From Calothrix sp. PCC 7716 (GTDB taxonomy: Bacteria; Cyanobacteriota; Cyanobacteriia; Cyanobacteriales; Nostocaceae), in assembly GCF_019977735.1 (NCBI RefSeq), contig NZ_AP025018.1:5770580-5834579 (forward strand): a DNA stretch of 64,000 bases, given 5' to 3'. Shown one piece after another: positions 36,728-47,500 of this stretch; the first letter of the stretch is position 1, and each line of letters starts with the position of its first letter. The position numbers were made by a program, and so were the translations under genes. A model generated the notes under the pieces. It was not told where the DNA came from, did not search any database, and was given only the letters and a program-made list of their open reading frames with translations.

Positions 36728-37035
36728 TTAATAAGCATTCACAAAATTTATACACTTATGTCATGCTGAGGTACGAAGCATCTAGTATGTATTGTCATGC
36801 TGAGGTACGAAGCATCTAGTATGTATACAGCAAATTCCAGGTATGTGAGGTACAAAAATAATATCCGAAACCTTGTAGAGACGCGACATGTCGCGTCTCT
36901 ACATGTACCGGATGAACATGAAATCTGCCATATGTATTGTAATGAGTCGCTATAGTGAAGCATTTTAATCAACATCGAAACTTTAGAGATTCTTCACTAC
37001 GTTCAGAATGACAATTATACTCTAGGAGAATAAAC
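36728..37035. repeat. Composite repeat region between the CCA-enzyme fusion and tab2-like gene
   Basis: Two direct TGTCATGCTGAGGTACGAAG units (about 36758 and 36792), a palindrome at 36875-36902 (GTAGAGACGCGACATGTCGC type), then AGATTCTTCACTACGTTCAG with AATGACA (about 36987-37013), which is an inverted, diverged copy of the first repeat. No gene is seen in this stretch. Confidence 0.75.
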
Positions 37036-37815
37036 GTGTTAGTTTGGCAAGTTGATTTTTATCGTCGTCCTCAAAATCATGAGCAGTTGTGGGATTTGCT
37101 GATTTGTGATAACAGCGGTAATTTTAAATATGAGGCATCTTGTCCTCAGTCGCAAGCTAATTCTAATTGGCTGACTTCACAGTTTGAGTTGGCATGTGCT
37201 TCTGGTATACCTGATAAAATACAGGTTTTTCGTCCTCAATCTCTAAGTTTAGTTGAAACTGCTGCACGGAATTCAAATATCGAGGTCGAAGCAACCCGTC
37301 GCACTACAGCTTTAAAGCAGTGGTTGAAAGATAAATCTTATCCTATTGAATTAGAAAAGTTACCCCCAGTTCCTTTACCTGATAATCTTTTAGGAGATAA
37401 ATGGCGATTTGCTTCGCTAAGAGCTGGTGATGTTGAAGAGTTTCGTCAGCGTCGTATTCCTATTGTTGATTTTCCTGATTTTATTCTTCCTTTTAATTTG
37501 GGTTTAGCATCAACTCAACTTATCCCTGGTGTTGTTATTTATGGTGGTAGACAGTCGATGCGGTTAGCACGTTGGTTACAACAATCACGTCCTGCTTATT
37601 TAAATTATATTGCTGGGGCGCCGGATGGTTTAATACTTGAAGCTGGTTTGGCTGATAGATGGGTGATTGCAACTTTTGATGATAATGATGTTAAAGTTGC
37701 TGCTCAAAATTATGAACAGCGAAAACAACAAAGTAAAGGGTTACATTTTTTACTCGTTCAACCAGATGATTCTGGGATGACATATAGCGGTATTTGGTTA
37801 TTATCGATGGGTTAG
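37036..37815 (+). CDS. Tab2/Atab2-family RNA-binding protein
   Basis: 259 residues. WQVDFYRRPQNHEQLWDLLI at the start, and LPDNLLGDKWRFASLRAGDV, and AYLNYIAGAPDGLILEAGLADRWV later, are typical of the Tab2/Atab2 (DUF1092) family. In algae and plants these proteins are needed for translation of photosystem I mRNA; the cyanobacterial role is less well defined. The start is GTG at 37036, with TAGGAG 8 bp before it. The gene is alone; an RND efflux system follows after 280 bp. Confidence 0.85.
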   Translation: MLVWQVDFYRRPQNHEQLWDLLICDNSGNFKYEASCPQSQANSNWLTSQFELACASGIPDKIQVFRPQSLSLVETAARNSNIEVEATRRTTALKQWLKDKSYPIELEKLPPVPLPDNLLGDKWRFASLRAGDVEEFRQRRIPIVDFPDFILPFNLGLASTQLIPGVVIYGGRQSMRLARWLQQSRPAYLNYIAGAPDGLILEAGLADRWVIATFDDNDVKVAAQNYEQRKQQSKGLHFLLVQPDDSGMTYSGIWLLSMG

Positions 37816-38094
37816 GCACCCCGCCTGGCCTACAAAATAAAATATATTTTACGCAACATGATGTTAAGCAATGTAAAGTAACATTGCAAAAGTTGTATAA
37901 AATAATAAAAATTTGTAGCAAAGCAAAAATAATCAAGAAAAATATTTCAATTAAATAAATAACTGTTAGTCTAGAACACATAATCAAACTCAAAAATCTC
38001 CAAAAAACGCATTTTTTGGAGCAATTTTGATTTTTTCCCAAGGCTATCGCTGCAAACCCTTATATTTCTGGTGAGTCATAACATAAGTGGGTAT

Positions 38095-39438
38095 ATGCAA
38101 CATTCAAAATATCTAACAAATTATTATTTGTGCTACGCTGTAATCCTTTCATCGGTGATAATAAGCGGTTGTGGCGCCAATAAACCAGCGGCGAATGCTG
38201 CGGGTGAACCTCCTGCTGCTTTAGTTAAATTACAGCGCGTCGAAACATCTACAGTCGAAAATAGTACCGAATTTGTAGGAACACTTGAAGCAAAACAGCG
38301 TGTTTCATTAAAACCGCAAATTAGTGGACGTATAGTACAAGTGACTGTTGCTCAGGGTAACTTTGTGAAACAGGGGACACCAATAATACAGTTACGTCCA
38401 GAAAGAAGTCGAGCGTCGGTAGATGCAGCTATAGCTTCGGTAAACTCGCAACGTGCAACTTTAGAAAATGCGTCAGCACAAGTACGCGCTAGTGAAGCTG
38501 AGATAAAGCAGCGTACAGCAGAAATAAAACGTTATCAAGCAGATATTATTAATCGTAATAGCGATGTTGAGCTTGCCAACATTAACTATAAGCGTTCAGA
38601 AGAATTAGCTAAAGCAGGCGCCGTTGCAAGGCAAAATTTAGATGAGCGTCGTGCCCAACGTAATAGTGCTATTGCTGCACGTGAAGCTGCGATACAATCA
38701 CTTGCATCAGCACAAAGCGCACTCCAACAAGCGCAGTCGCAATGGAGAGGTGCAGTTGCGTTAGTAAAACAAAATGAGTCACAACTAAAACGCGCTCAAG
38801 CTGAAACTGCTGTACAGGTAGAAGACTTAAGCTATAACCGAGTCGTTGCTCCTGTAAGTGGTGTTGTTGGTGATGTACCCGTCCGTATTGGTGATTTAGT
38901 TAATGTGGGTGATTCGGTCACTAGTATTATTCAAAATGATGAATTAGATTTACGTATCCCAGTACCTACAAATTTATCTGGACAACTACGTCGAGGACTA
39001 CCAGTTGCTCTAATAGACCCAAACTCAGGAACACAAATATCACGAGGCAGTGTCAACTTTATCGCTCCACAAGTTAGTTCTGGAGACCAAGCGGTTTTAA
39101 CTAAAGCGCGTTTTCCTAACAATGACCAAAAATTACGCGATGGGCAATATGTACGTGCGCGAATAATTTGGAGTCAAGGTGCTGGTGTGAAAGTACCTGC
39201 TGTTGCAGTATCTCGCATTGGCGCCCAAGATTTTGTTTTTGTGGCAGAATCTGAAACCAAAAACGGAAAATCACAAATGGTCGCACGACAAAAACCAGTG
39301 AAATTAGGCGTAATGCAAGGACAAGATTATCAACTCGTTTCAGGCATACAACCCGGAGAGAACTTAATTGTATCAGGTATTCAAAGCTTGACTAACGGGG
39401 CGCCTATTAGACCTGCAAGTCAAACAGCTTCTCTATAG
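38095..39438 (+). CDS. RND efflux periplasmic adaptor (membrane fusion lipoprotein)
   Basis: 447 residues from the ATG at 38095; a GTG at 38071 is an alternative. The N-terminus is a lipoprotein signal ending in VIISGCGAN. A lipoyl half-motif (VSLKPQISGRIVQVTVAQGN), a long alpha-hairpin of about 130 residues rich in Ala, Glu and Gln, the second lipoyl half (YNRVVAPVSGVVGDVPVRIG) and beta-barrel and membrane-proximal domains (GQYVRARIIWSQGAGVKVPA) follow in the usual AcrA/MexA order. It joins the inner-membrane pump encoded next to an outer-membrane channel not present here. Confidence 0.9.
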   Translation: MQHSKYLTNYYLCYAVILSSVIISGCGANKPAANAAGEPPAALVKLQRVETSTVENSTEFVGTLEAKQRVSLKPQISGRIVQVTVAQGNFVKQGTPIIQLRPERSRASVDAAIASVNSQRATLENASAQVRASEAEIKQRTAEIKRYQADIINRNSDVELANINYKRSEELAKAGAVARQNLDERRAQRNSAIAAREAAIQSLASAQSALQQAQSQWRGAVALVKQNESQLKRAQAETAVQVEDLSYNRVVAPVSGVVGDVPVRIGDLVNVGDSVTSIIQNDELDLRIPVPTNLSGQLRRGLPVALIDPNSGTQISRGSVNFIAPQVSSGDQAVLTKARFPNNDQKLRDGQYVRARIIWSQGAGVKVPAVAVSRIGAQDFVFVAESETKNGKSQMVARQKPVKLGVMQGQDYQLVSGIQPGENLIVSGIQSLTNGAPIRPASQTASL

Positions 39439-39442
39439 AGTA

Positions 39443-39600
39443 ATGAGTGCTGAGTGCTGAGTGCTGAGTTGGGGGAAAGAATTGAGTTAAGAACTTATAA
39501 CTCCTAATTCATTAACTTAGTACAGACGCGATAATCATTAATTTAGTACAGACGCGATTAATCGCGTCTCTACTCAGCACTCAGCACTCAGCACTTTCAA
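39443..39600. repeat. Heptamer repeat array with nested palindrome, between RND adaptor and pump genes
   Basis: GAGTGCTGAGTGCTGAGTGC on the left is mirrored by CTCAGCACTCAGCACTCAGC on the right. A GACGCGATTAATCGCGTCTC palindrome (39551-39573), preceded by a partial copy of itself, sits inside the loop. Same arrangement as at 1996-2105 and 4145-4296. Confidence 0.88.
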
Positions 39601-39613
39601 CTCTTCTAAACCC

Positions 39614-42600
39614 ATGAGTATTTCACAGAATTTTATTAAGCGACCTGTTCTCACAACGGTCTGTACCATCTTAATTATTCTTGTTGGTGGTATTTGTATT
39701 CCGTTACTTCCTTTAGATAAGTTGCCTCAACTGGCACTCAAGCAAGTTACGGTGACAGCTAATTATTTGGGAACTGATGCGAAGACTGCTGAAGAAAATG
39801 TGACAACAGTACTAGAACGTCAAATTAACGGTACGGAAAAAGTTGTTTACATGTCGTCGCAAACGACAAACAACGGTGATACGGCAATCAACGTATCTTT
39901 TCCTACAGATATAGATAGAAATACAGCACAGGTATTGGTACAAAATAACGTTTCTGTGGCTGCGTCTCAGTTACCTGTAGAGGTGAATCAAACTGGTGTA
40001 ATTACTCAGAAGCAGTCACCAACGATTACGATTGCTTACGCGATTTCATCCGAAAAAGACAAGAGTGGAAAATTTCTCTACGACAACGTTTTTTTGAGTA
40101 ACTATGTAGACCGTTTTGTTCTTGATGAAATTAAGCGAATTGAGGGAGTAGGAAGCGCGCGTATTGTTGGTGAACGTAAGTACGCGATGCGAATCTGGTT
40201 AAACCCTTCATCATTAGCAGCACGTAGTGTTACCGCACAGGATGTTATTAGTGCCATCAGTGAACAAAATATCCAAGTTGGTGCTGGACGCATTGGACAA
40301 CAACCGACTCCAAGTACGCAGCAGTTTGAAATTGCATTACGCGCGGTTGGCAGGTTTACAACACCACAAGAAGCTGAAGATATAGTAGTCAAGGTTGGGC
40401 AAGATGGTACACTAACTCGTGTTCGAGATGTTGGACGAGCTGAAGTTGGCGCCCAAGATTACAGTACAACAAATATATTTGATAATGCTCCTGCTGTTGC
40501 ACTATTAGTTAACCAACTTCCAGGTACTAATGCTTGGAATACTGCCGCGTTAGTGAAAGCAAGAATGGCGGAATTATCAAAGAATTTTCCACCTGGATTA
40601 AAAGCTACAGTTGCACTAGATAATACTGAGTTCGTTGCTGCTTCGCTTGATGAGGCATTTAAAACACTATTAGAAGCTGTGTTGCTTGTATTTCTGGTTA
40701 TCTTCATATTTCTACAAGATTGGAGAACAACTGTTATTCCGTCAATTGCGATACCTGTATCTTTAATTGGTACGATGGCGTTTGCTTATGCGTTTGGGTT
40801 TACACTGAATCAATTAACTTTGTTCGCGGTAATTTTAGCTACCGGGTTAGTCGTAGATGACGGGATTATTATTGTAGAAGCGATTGCTCTAAAGCTTGCT
40901 CAAGGAATGAAACCTTTACAAGCTGCCTTGGACTCAATGGGAGAATTAACGGGTGCAGTAATTGCTACATCATTAGTATTAATGGCAGTGTTTATCCCTG
41001 TATCGTTTTTTCCTGGCACTACGGGTATTGTTTATAAACAATTTGCGCTGATTATTGCTTTTTCGATTTTACTTTCGACTTTCAACGCTCTTACATTCTC
41101 TCCTGCAATGGGCGCCTTACTAATGCGTCCTGTTCAAGAAGCACACGGTCCGATTGCTGTACTATTTAGATGGTTCAATCGATTCTTTGATTGGGTCAAA
41201 GGTGGTTACACTAGTATCGTTGTTTTTCTAATCAAGATTCGTGTAATTGTTGTTCCTGTTTTTATTGCTGGGTTAGTTGCTTCCGCATGGATTTATATGG
41301 TAACTCCCCAAGGTTTTATTCCAGAAGAAGACCAAGGTTACTTTTTTATCATTGGTGAAGGCCCCCCAGGTGTATCATTAAATTACACCAATGATATCGT
41401 TGAGAACGTTCAAAAAATAGTGCGTAAATTTCCTGAAGTTGAACACGTAAACGGTTTAGCAGGATTTGGGTTTGAAGGAAACGCGACTAATAAATCTCTC
41501 TTCTTTGTTAAGTTAAAACACTGGGAAGAGCGTAAAAAAGCTAACGAATCAGTTTTTGGCATAACTAGTGCGATTAATAAAGAACTTGCATCAAAAATTT
41601 CGGGTGCGCGCTTAATTGCAGTGAATGCACCTCCTGTAGATGGTTTAGGCAGTGCAGGTGGTTTGGAATTTTTCATCCAAAACAAAGCAGCGCTACCAAT
41701 GGAAACACTCATCGATAATTCGCAAAAATTCATCGATGCTGCTCGTAAACGTCCAGAGTTAGCTGGAGTATTTACACAATTTACAAATAGTACTCCCATG
41801 ATGCAAATTGCTATCGACCGTAACCAAGCCAAAGCCCAAAATATTGGCATAAACGATATTTTTAGCACGATGCAAACCTATCTTGGCGCCCGTTACGTCA
41901 ATCAATATGTACTAGGAGGACAACTGTATCGTGTTTATGCTCAAGCAGAAGGAGAATTTCGTTCTAACCCTGATGCTTTAAATAGTTTATATGTACGCTC
42001 GCGCGACAATAAAATGATTCCTCTCACTAGCGTCGTCAAAGCCGAACGTATTAACTACCCACCAATTATTACGCACTACAACATTTATCCTGCTATTAAA
42101 GTTCAAGCTAGTCCTGCAACTGGTTTTAGTACCGGACAAGCTATGATAGCGATGGAGCAAGTTGCAGCACAAGTACTACAACCTGGATTTGGGTACGAAT
42201 GGACGGGTACCGCATTTCAGGAACGTTCAGGTGGTGGCGCCGCTCCCATTATTTTTGGTTTAGCTTTTGTAATGGTATTTCTAGTTCTGGCTGCTCAATA
42301 CGAAAGCTATATCGACCCAACCATCATTATGTTGACCGTACCACTAGCAATTCTTGGTGCTTTAGGTGCAATTCAATTTCGCGCCAATTTCTTACAAGCA
42401 GGTGGTGTATATCCAGTTGTTAACAATAATATCTACGCTCAAGTCGCCTTAGTAATGCTTATTGGTTTAGCTTCTAAAAACGCAATTTTAATCGTTGAAT
42501 TTGCAAACCAGCTACACGAAATTGGTATGAGTATTACACAATCTGCTATTCGCGCAGCAGAAGATAGGTTACGCCCCATCTTAATGACCGCGTTTTCAGG

Positions 42601-42886
42601 TTTAGTAGGATTTTGGCCTTTAGTAATTGCCAAAGGTGCAGGTGCCATGAGTCGCTGGTCATTAGGAACAGCTTTATTTGGTGGTTATTTAATATCCACA
42701 GTTTTAAGCTTGTTTTTAGTACCAGTACTGTATGTAGTCATTAAAGATATAGAACACCGCTTCTTAACACCCAACAAAACCGATAAACCCAAAAAACCTA
42801 AGCAACCTAAACCCGAACCTGCTGTAGTTTCCTCTCAAAGCGATAATGTGGCACCGAACCTAAATATCTCCACACAGCACGAATAA
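39614..42886 (+). CDS. RND efflux pump, HAE1 family (AcrB-like)
   Basis: 1090 residues, the usual size. The first helix is VLTTVCTILIILVGGICIPL, and FIKRP with PLDKLPQ marks the start of the family. The proton-relay Asp pair is LVVDDGIIIVEA in TM4. The second half repeats the layout (ASKNAILIVEFANQLHE in TM10). The pump trimerises in the inner membrane and expels hydrophobic compounds with the adaptor encoded upstream. The C-terminal 45 residues are Lys/Pro-rich and not conserved. Substrate unknown. Confidence 0.93.
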   Translation: MSISQNFIKRPVLTTVCTILIILVGGICIPLLPLDKLPQLALKQVTVTANYLGTDAKTAEENVTTVLERQINGTEKVVYMSSQTTNNGDTAINVSFPTDIDRNTAQVLVQNNVSVAASQLPVEVNQTGVITQKQSPTITIAYAISSEKDKSGKFLYDNVFLSNYVDRFVLDEIKRIEGVGSARIVGERKYAMRIWLNPSSLAARSVTAQDVISAISEQNIQVGAGRIGQQPTPSTQQFEIALRAVGRFTTPQEAEDIVVKVGQDGTLTRVRDVGRAEVGAQDYSTTNIFDNAPAVALLVNQLPGTNAWNTAALVKARMAELSKNFPPGLKATVALDNTEFVAASLDEAFKTLLEAVLLVFLVIFIFLQDWRTTVIPSIAIPVSLIGTMAFAYAFGFTLNQLTLFAVILATGLVVDDGIIIVEAIALKLAQGMKPLQAALDSMGELTGAVIATSLVLMAVFIPVSFFPGTTGIVYKQFALIIAFSILLSTFNALTFSPAMGALLMRPVQEAHGPIAVLFRWFNRFFDWVKGGYTSIVVFLIKIRVIVVPVFIAGLVASAWIYMVTPQGFIPEEDQGYFFIIGEGPPGVSLNYTNDIVENVQKIVRKFPEVEHVNGLAGFGFEGNATNKSLFFVKLKHWEERKKANESVFGITSAINKELASKISGARLIAVNAPPVDGLGSAGGLEFFIQNKAALPMETLIDNSQKFIDAARKRPELAGVFTQFTNSTPMMQIAIDRNQAKAQNIGINDIFSTMQTYLGARYVNQYVLGGQLYRVYAQAEGEFRSNPDALNSLYVRSRDNKMIPLTSVVKAERINYPPIITHYNIYPAIKVQASPATGFSTGQAMIAMEQVAAQVLQPGFGYEWTGTAFQERSGGGAAPIIFGLAFVMVFLVLAAQYESYIDPTIIMLTVPLAILGALGAIQFRANFLQAGGVYPVVNNNIYAQVALVMLIGLASKNAILIVEFANQLHEIGMSITQSAIRAAEDRLRPILMTAFSGLVGFWPLVIAKGAGAMSRWSLGTALFGGYLISTVLSLFLVPVLYVVIKDIEHRFLTPNKTDKPKKPKQPKPEPAVVSSQSDNVAPNLNISTQHE

Positions 42887-42905
42887 AATCTCAACCAGTA
42901 GTACC

Positions 42906-43013
42906 ATGCTCAAAAAATTATTTCACAACTGGACATTTGACGATTGGATGAATCACATTTTATTCTCACTGGCAGTAATCTTGCTAATTAATTCCTTCTT
43001 CTTTCACGGCTAA
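42906..43013 (+). CDS. Possible 35-residue membrane protein after the RND pump
   Basis: ATG at 42906 opens a 35-codon frame with a polar, Trp-containing head (KKLFHNWTFDDWMNHI) and one hydrophobic helix (LFSLAVILLINSFFF). No strong ribosome site is seen, and the gene is short enough to arise by chance. It lies 19 bp after the pump stop on the same strand, which favours it modestly; small accessory proteins of RND pumps (such as AcrZ) are a precedent, not evidence. Confidence 0.3.
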   Translation: MLKKLFHNWTFDDWMNHILFSLAVILLINSFFFHG

Positions 43014-43020
43014 TGGTTGG

Positions 43021-43138
43021 AAAATCCCCCCTAACCCCCCTTAATAAGGGGGGAATAAGAGTGGTTCTTAGCTTTTTGTGAAGGGTGGAAAATAAGAAGA
43101 ATTTTAGCCCCCTTATTAAGGGGGTTGGGGGGATTCAA
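43021..43138. repeat. Inverted repeat element with CCCCTTAATAAGGGG arms
   Basis: AATCCCCCCTAACCCCCCTT near 43022 is answered near 43110-43138 by AGCCCCCTTATTAAGGGGG followed by TTGGGGGGATT. Each arm contains its own smaller palindrome. A likely miniature element or strong bidirectional terminator. Confidence 0.75.
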
Positions 43139-43229
43139 TGTATTACCCAATTTCTTCTCTTATTGAATCTCTAGTATCTATTAAATCATATCGATTTTCT
43201 GCAATCATACACCAAAAGTAAAAATTTTT

Positions 43230-43781
43230 ATGGCTGAAGATTACGTTCAATTACAAAACCGTATTGTCGAACTTGAGGCAAAAGTCGCATATCTGGAAAC
43301 AACTTTATTACTTATGCCAGATGTGTATAGATTCCAACGCTTACAAAAATTACTTGCAGCACGTGATTTTCGTGAGGCTGATCAAGAAACGATTCGAGTT
43401 ATGCTGAGTATAACTGGCGCCGAAAGTTTAGAAACAATTACACCAAACGACGTGCGTGCTTTTCCTTGTAATCAACTGCAAGCTATTGATAAACTCTGGA
43501 CAACTTATAGTCAAGGCAAATTTGGCTTTAGTGTTCAAGCTCATATGTACCAAGAAGTCGGTGGCAGCATTGATACTACTATTGCCCAGGATAATAGTGT
43601 AATTGAAAAATTAGGCTTATTAAACGGATGGCGCCTAAATAATAAATGGCAAAAATGCGATGAACTAGATTACACACTAAACGCACCAAAAGGATGTCAC
43701 CCATCACGCTGGTGGAATTCTCCTTTTGGCTCAAAAATGACCAATTATTTCTTTAACAGGCTAATTACCTGCTCTCTTTAA
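43230..43781 (+). CDS. GUN4-domain protein
   Basis: 183 residues. An N-terminal coiled-coil segment of about 25 residues (LQNRIVELEAKVAYLETTLL) precedes a GUN4 core: LQKLLAARDFREADQETIRV, the FPCNQLQAIDKLWTTYSQGK region and FGFSVQAHMYQEVGG. GUN4 binds porphyrins and stimulates magnesium chelatase in chlorophyll synthesis. Filamentous cyanobacteria have several GUN4-domain paralogues, and this one is not the canonical gun4, so a role in tetrapyrrole sensing is only possible. The start follows AAAAGTAAAAATTTTT; no good ribosome site. Confidence 0.82.
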   Translation: MAEDYVQLQNRIVELEAKVAYLETTLLLMPDVYRFQRLQKLLAARDFREADQETIRVMLSITGAESLETITPNDVRAFPCNQLQAIDKLWTTYSQGKFGFSVQAHMYQEVGGSIDTTIAQDNSVIEKLGLLNGWRLNNKWQKCDELDYTLNAPKGCHPSRWWNSPFGSKMTNYFFNRLITCSL

Positions 43782-43787
43782 CTAATA

Positions 43788-44018
43788 CTACTCTTCTTGT
43801 TGCATTTGGAGTTCACGCACGCACTCTTGAGCTACTCCAACTGCAAATCCTATTCCTGCACCTATTAGTACATATCTATTATGCAGATTTTGATAGTACT
43901 CGCTCTCAAATCTTAACTGATTAAAGTCGTTTTGACCAATTCGGGCGCCTGCTAAACCAATTATAGAACCAGCTAATGCAGTCAAAATACCTGAAAACAC
44001 AATCATTTTAACATTCAT
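43788..44018 (-). CDS. Small membrane protein of unknown function
   Basis: 76 residues with two hydrophobic helices (VFSGILTALAGSIIGLAGA and YVLIGAGIGFAVGVA) around a polar loop. GGAGG lies 5 bp before the ATG at 44018 and decides that start over an in-frame one four codons upstream. Its 3' end is convergent with the GUN4-domain gene, stops six bases apart. No family recognised. Confidence 0.65.
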   Translation of the reverse strand: MNVKMIVFSGILTALAGSIIGLAGARIGQNDFNQLRFESEYYQNLHNRYVLIGAGIGFAVGVAQECVRELQMQQEE

Positions 44019-44114
44019 AACGACCTCCAATCAAAGGTAAAGTTTATTTTGCTTATGCTTTTATCCTCTCAAAGTTCCATGCAATGATTATGTATTGCAA
44101 TATTTTGTAAAATT

Positions 44115-44261
44115 ATGCCACAAATATTTAAGTCTAGTCTTCTTGCTGTATTAATAATAACATGTTTAACATCAACTTTTGTTGACTGGCATTGGGGTGC
44201 TATTGCTGTATCTGGTTTCTTATTAATCTACATATCTAAAGGTATACGAAGCACACGTTAA
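44115..44261 (+). CDS. Possible 48-residue membrane protein
   Basis: ATG at 44115; two hydrophobic segments (SSLLAVLIITCLTSTFV and WGAIAVSGFLLIYI) with a short polar link and a basic end. It is divergent from the 76-residue membrane protein, at a distance of 96 bp. No clear ribosome site; it could be a chance frame in AT-rich sequence. Confidence 0.35.
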   Translation: MPQIFKSSLLAVLIITCLTSTFVDWHWGAIAVSGFLLIYISKGIRSTR

Positions 44262-44265
44262 CTCT

Positions 44266-44347
44266 AACTCTCTGCGCTCTCCGCGTCTCTGTGGTAAATA
44301 AGTAAAGCATTTTGTTTTACCACAGAGGCACAGAGGACACGGAGAAT
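44266..44347. repeat. Inverted repeat CTCCGCGTCTCTGTGGTAAA / TTTACCACAGAGGCACAGAG
   Basis: Two arms around a 25-bp loop in the promoter region of the large exoprotein gene. A related single arm occurs near 62665-62695. Confidence 0.75.
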
Positions 44348-44512
44348 ATTTTTTTGTATAGGAAATTTAAAGCATTTGTATAGTTTTTACAAAAAAGATT
44401 TCAGTATAAATATTGAGTTAATTAAGTCAAACAGAGTAGACGTATCAGTTCAGTATGGGATATTACTGAGAAACCTAGTTGGTATTCTTTCGTCTTAAAT
44501 TTTAATTAGATA

Positions 44513-47500
44513 ATGAACAATCGTGTCAGCGACAATAATAGTTTGACATCAATTTCGTCATTGATTTCGCCTATAAATGCCTTAAATACAGTAGATATAT
44601 CTAAGACATTTGGTCAATCAAATCGTAGTAGCAGTAGTATTTTAACATCAGGCGCCGGTAATGGTTTACGCGGTGAGTACTACGACAATATTGATTTTAC
44701 AAATCTCAAACTCGCGCGCGTTGACTCAACAATAAATTTTAACTTTGGTAGCAGTTCTCCAAGTTCATTAATTGCTCCAGATACATTTTCTATTCGCTGG
44801 ACTGGTCAAGTCGAAGCACAATACAACGAAAATTATACTTTCTACACTACTTCAGATGACGGTATTAGGTTGTGGGTTAATAATCAGTTAATCATTAATA
44901 ATTTTCGTGACCAAGCTGCCACTGAAATTGCAAGTCAGCAAGTTACACTTGAAGCAGGTAAAAAGTATGATATTAGACTGGAGTACTATGAAAATGGTGG
45001 ACTCAGTGTTTCTAGGTTAGCTTGGTCGAGTCTAAGTCAAGCGAAAGAAATTATTCCTCAATCACAATTATATTCACCTGCGGCGCCTGTCGCTGAACTA
45101 AAAGCAACTACTACCCCAACAGTTAATACCAGTGATTACACTTTCAGTGTCGCTTATGCTGATGATGCTGCTATTGATGTTAGCAGTTTAAGCAATGGGA
45201 TTCGAGTCACAGGCGCCAACGGGTTTAACCAAATAGCAACTTTTTTAGGTGTTGAACCTAATACAAATGGCACTTTCAATACAGCAAATTACCGTATCCT
45301 AGCACCAGGTGGAACTTGGGACTTTGCTGATGTAAGTGGTTATACGGTGACGCTAGAACCGAACCAAGTTAAAGATACAGCAGATAATTTCGCTTTGTCA
45401 CAAAATCTCGGTCTAGTCACTTTTAGTATTGCGGGTACTGGTACAGGGTTAAAGGGTGAATATTACGATAACAGAGACTTTACTAACCTTAGAGTTACTC
45501 GTACTGACCCAACTGTAAATTTTAACTTTGGTAGTGGTTCTCCCGACCCATTAATTGCTCCAGATACATTTTCAGTTCGATGGACTGGTCAAGTTGAAGC
45601 AAAATTCAACGAGGAATACACTTTCTACACAACTTCAGATGATGGCGTCAGATTATGGATTAATAACCAATTAGTTATTAATAACTTCCGTGACCAAGCA
45701 GCAACTGAAGTGGCAAGTCAGAAAATTTTACTTGAAGCAGGTAAAAAATATGATATTAGACTCGATTACTACGAAAACGGTGGATTAGCAGTTTCTAGAT
45801 TAGCTTGGTCAAGCAACAGCCAAGTTAAACAAATCATTCCTCAATTACAACTTTATGTTGAAGGAGTGGCGCCAACAGCAACTCTTAACGCTACAAACAT
45901 CGACTCGGCAGGAGGCAATGATTACACTTTCACTGTCACCTACAGTGATAATGTCGGGGTAAACGTTGCTAGCTTTGGTAATACTGATATCTTAGTCACA
46001 GGGCCAAATGGATTTAGTCAGTTAGCACAATATATTAGTAGCAGTAGTAATACAACTAACGGAACTCCTCGCACTGCCACTTACCGAATTAATGCACCCC
46101 AGACTACTTGGAGTGCAACTAGTAACGGTTTTTATGATATTTCTCTTCAAAGAAGTGAAGTAAGTGATATCAATGGTAATTTTGCTGCTGGGGCAAACCT
46201 TGGTAGATTCTTTGTTGATATTGCTGGTACAGGTACAGGACTCAGGGGTGAGTACTACGACAATGAGAACTTTACAAATTTAAAGCTAACTCGTACTGAC
46301 TCATCTGTTAATTTCAATTTTGGTGGAGGTTCTCCAAACGCATTAATTGCCCCAGATACATTTTCAATTCGCTGGAATGGTCGAGTTGAACCTAAATACA
46401 CCGAAACTTATACTTTTTACGCGACTTCCGACGATGGTATTCGAGTCAAGGTTAACGGTACACAAATTATTAGCCGCTTTTTTGACCAACCTCCCACTGA
46501 AAGTCTAGGTACCATTGCTCTCGAAGCAGGTCAGAAATATGATATCGAGATTGAATACTACGAAAATGCAGGTGGCGCCGTAGCTAGGTTGGAGTGGTCT
46601 AGTCCAACACAAACTCGACAATTTATTCCTTCCACACAACTTTACTTACCACCTATCTTACCAACTATTCGCCTTGGACAAGTTCCTGTAAGCGTTGCTG
46701 AAGGTGATGCCATAGCAGTTGTAGAAATTGAAAGAAGGAGCGAAGATTTGAATTTGACATCAACGGTGAAATATACAACTGCTGGTGATACCGCTACCGA
46801 AAATGTTGATTTCACTAAAGTTAGTGGAGAGGTGACTTTTGCTCCAGGCGAAACTAGTAAGCTAGTATTAATTCCAATTATTGAGGATTCATTACCTGAA
46901 AATGATGAAACCTTTACATTTGTAATAGACCAAACAACAGGCGCCAATCTCGGACCACAGCGAACTGTCAGAATTGCAATAGATGACGATGACCGAAATT
47001 ATTTAACTTTTAGTTCACCCATTGTTAATGAGGGTGATGGTATTGCCACTGTTATTATCAAACGTGGTTTAGTAACAGGCGCCGCTAGCGTAGATTATAT
47101 TACCGTACCGGGAACTGCACAAGTCGATTCAGATTATCAACCAGTAACCGGAACCTTAAATTTTGCAGTTGGAGAACGTACCAAAACTATTTCCATTCCA
47201 ATTATCAATGACACCCTTGGAGAAGCGAATGAGACATTTTCTCTTCAGTTCGGCAACCCTGTGGAAGTAACGTTGAACGGTCAGAATAGCTCAGAAATCA
47301 CCATTATTGATAATGACCCAGGAAGTTTTGCTCGTGAAGTAGTAGTAGGTGGGTTAACACAACCAACATCGTTTGATTGGATACCAAACACCAATAACTT
47401 ATTAATTGCTCAGAAAAATGGAATTGTCAGGGTATACAGAAACGGAGAACTACAAACTACACCATTTGTTGATTTGAATGAAGAAGTAAATGATGTGCGT

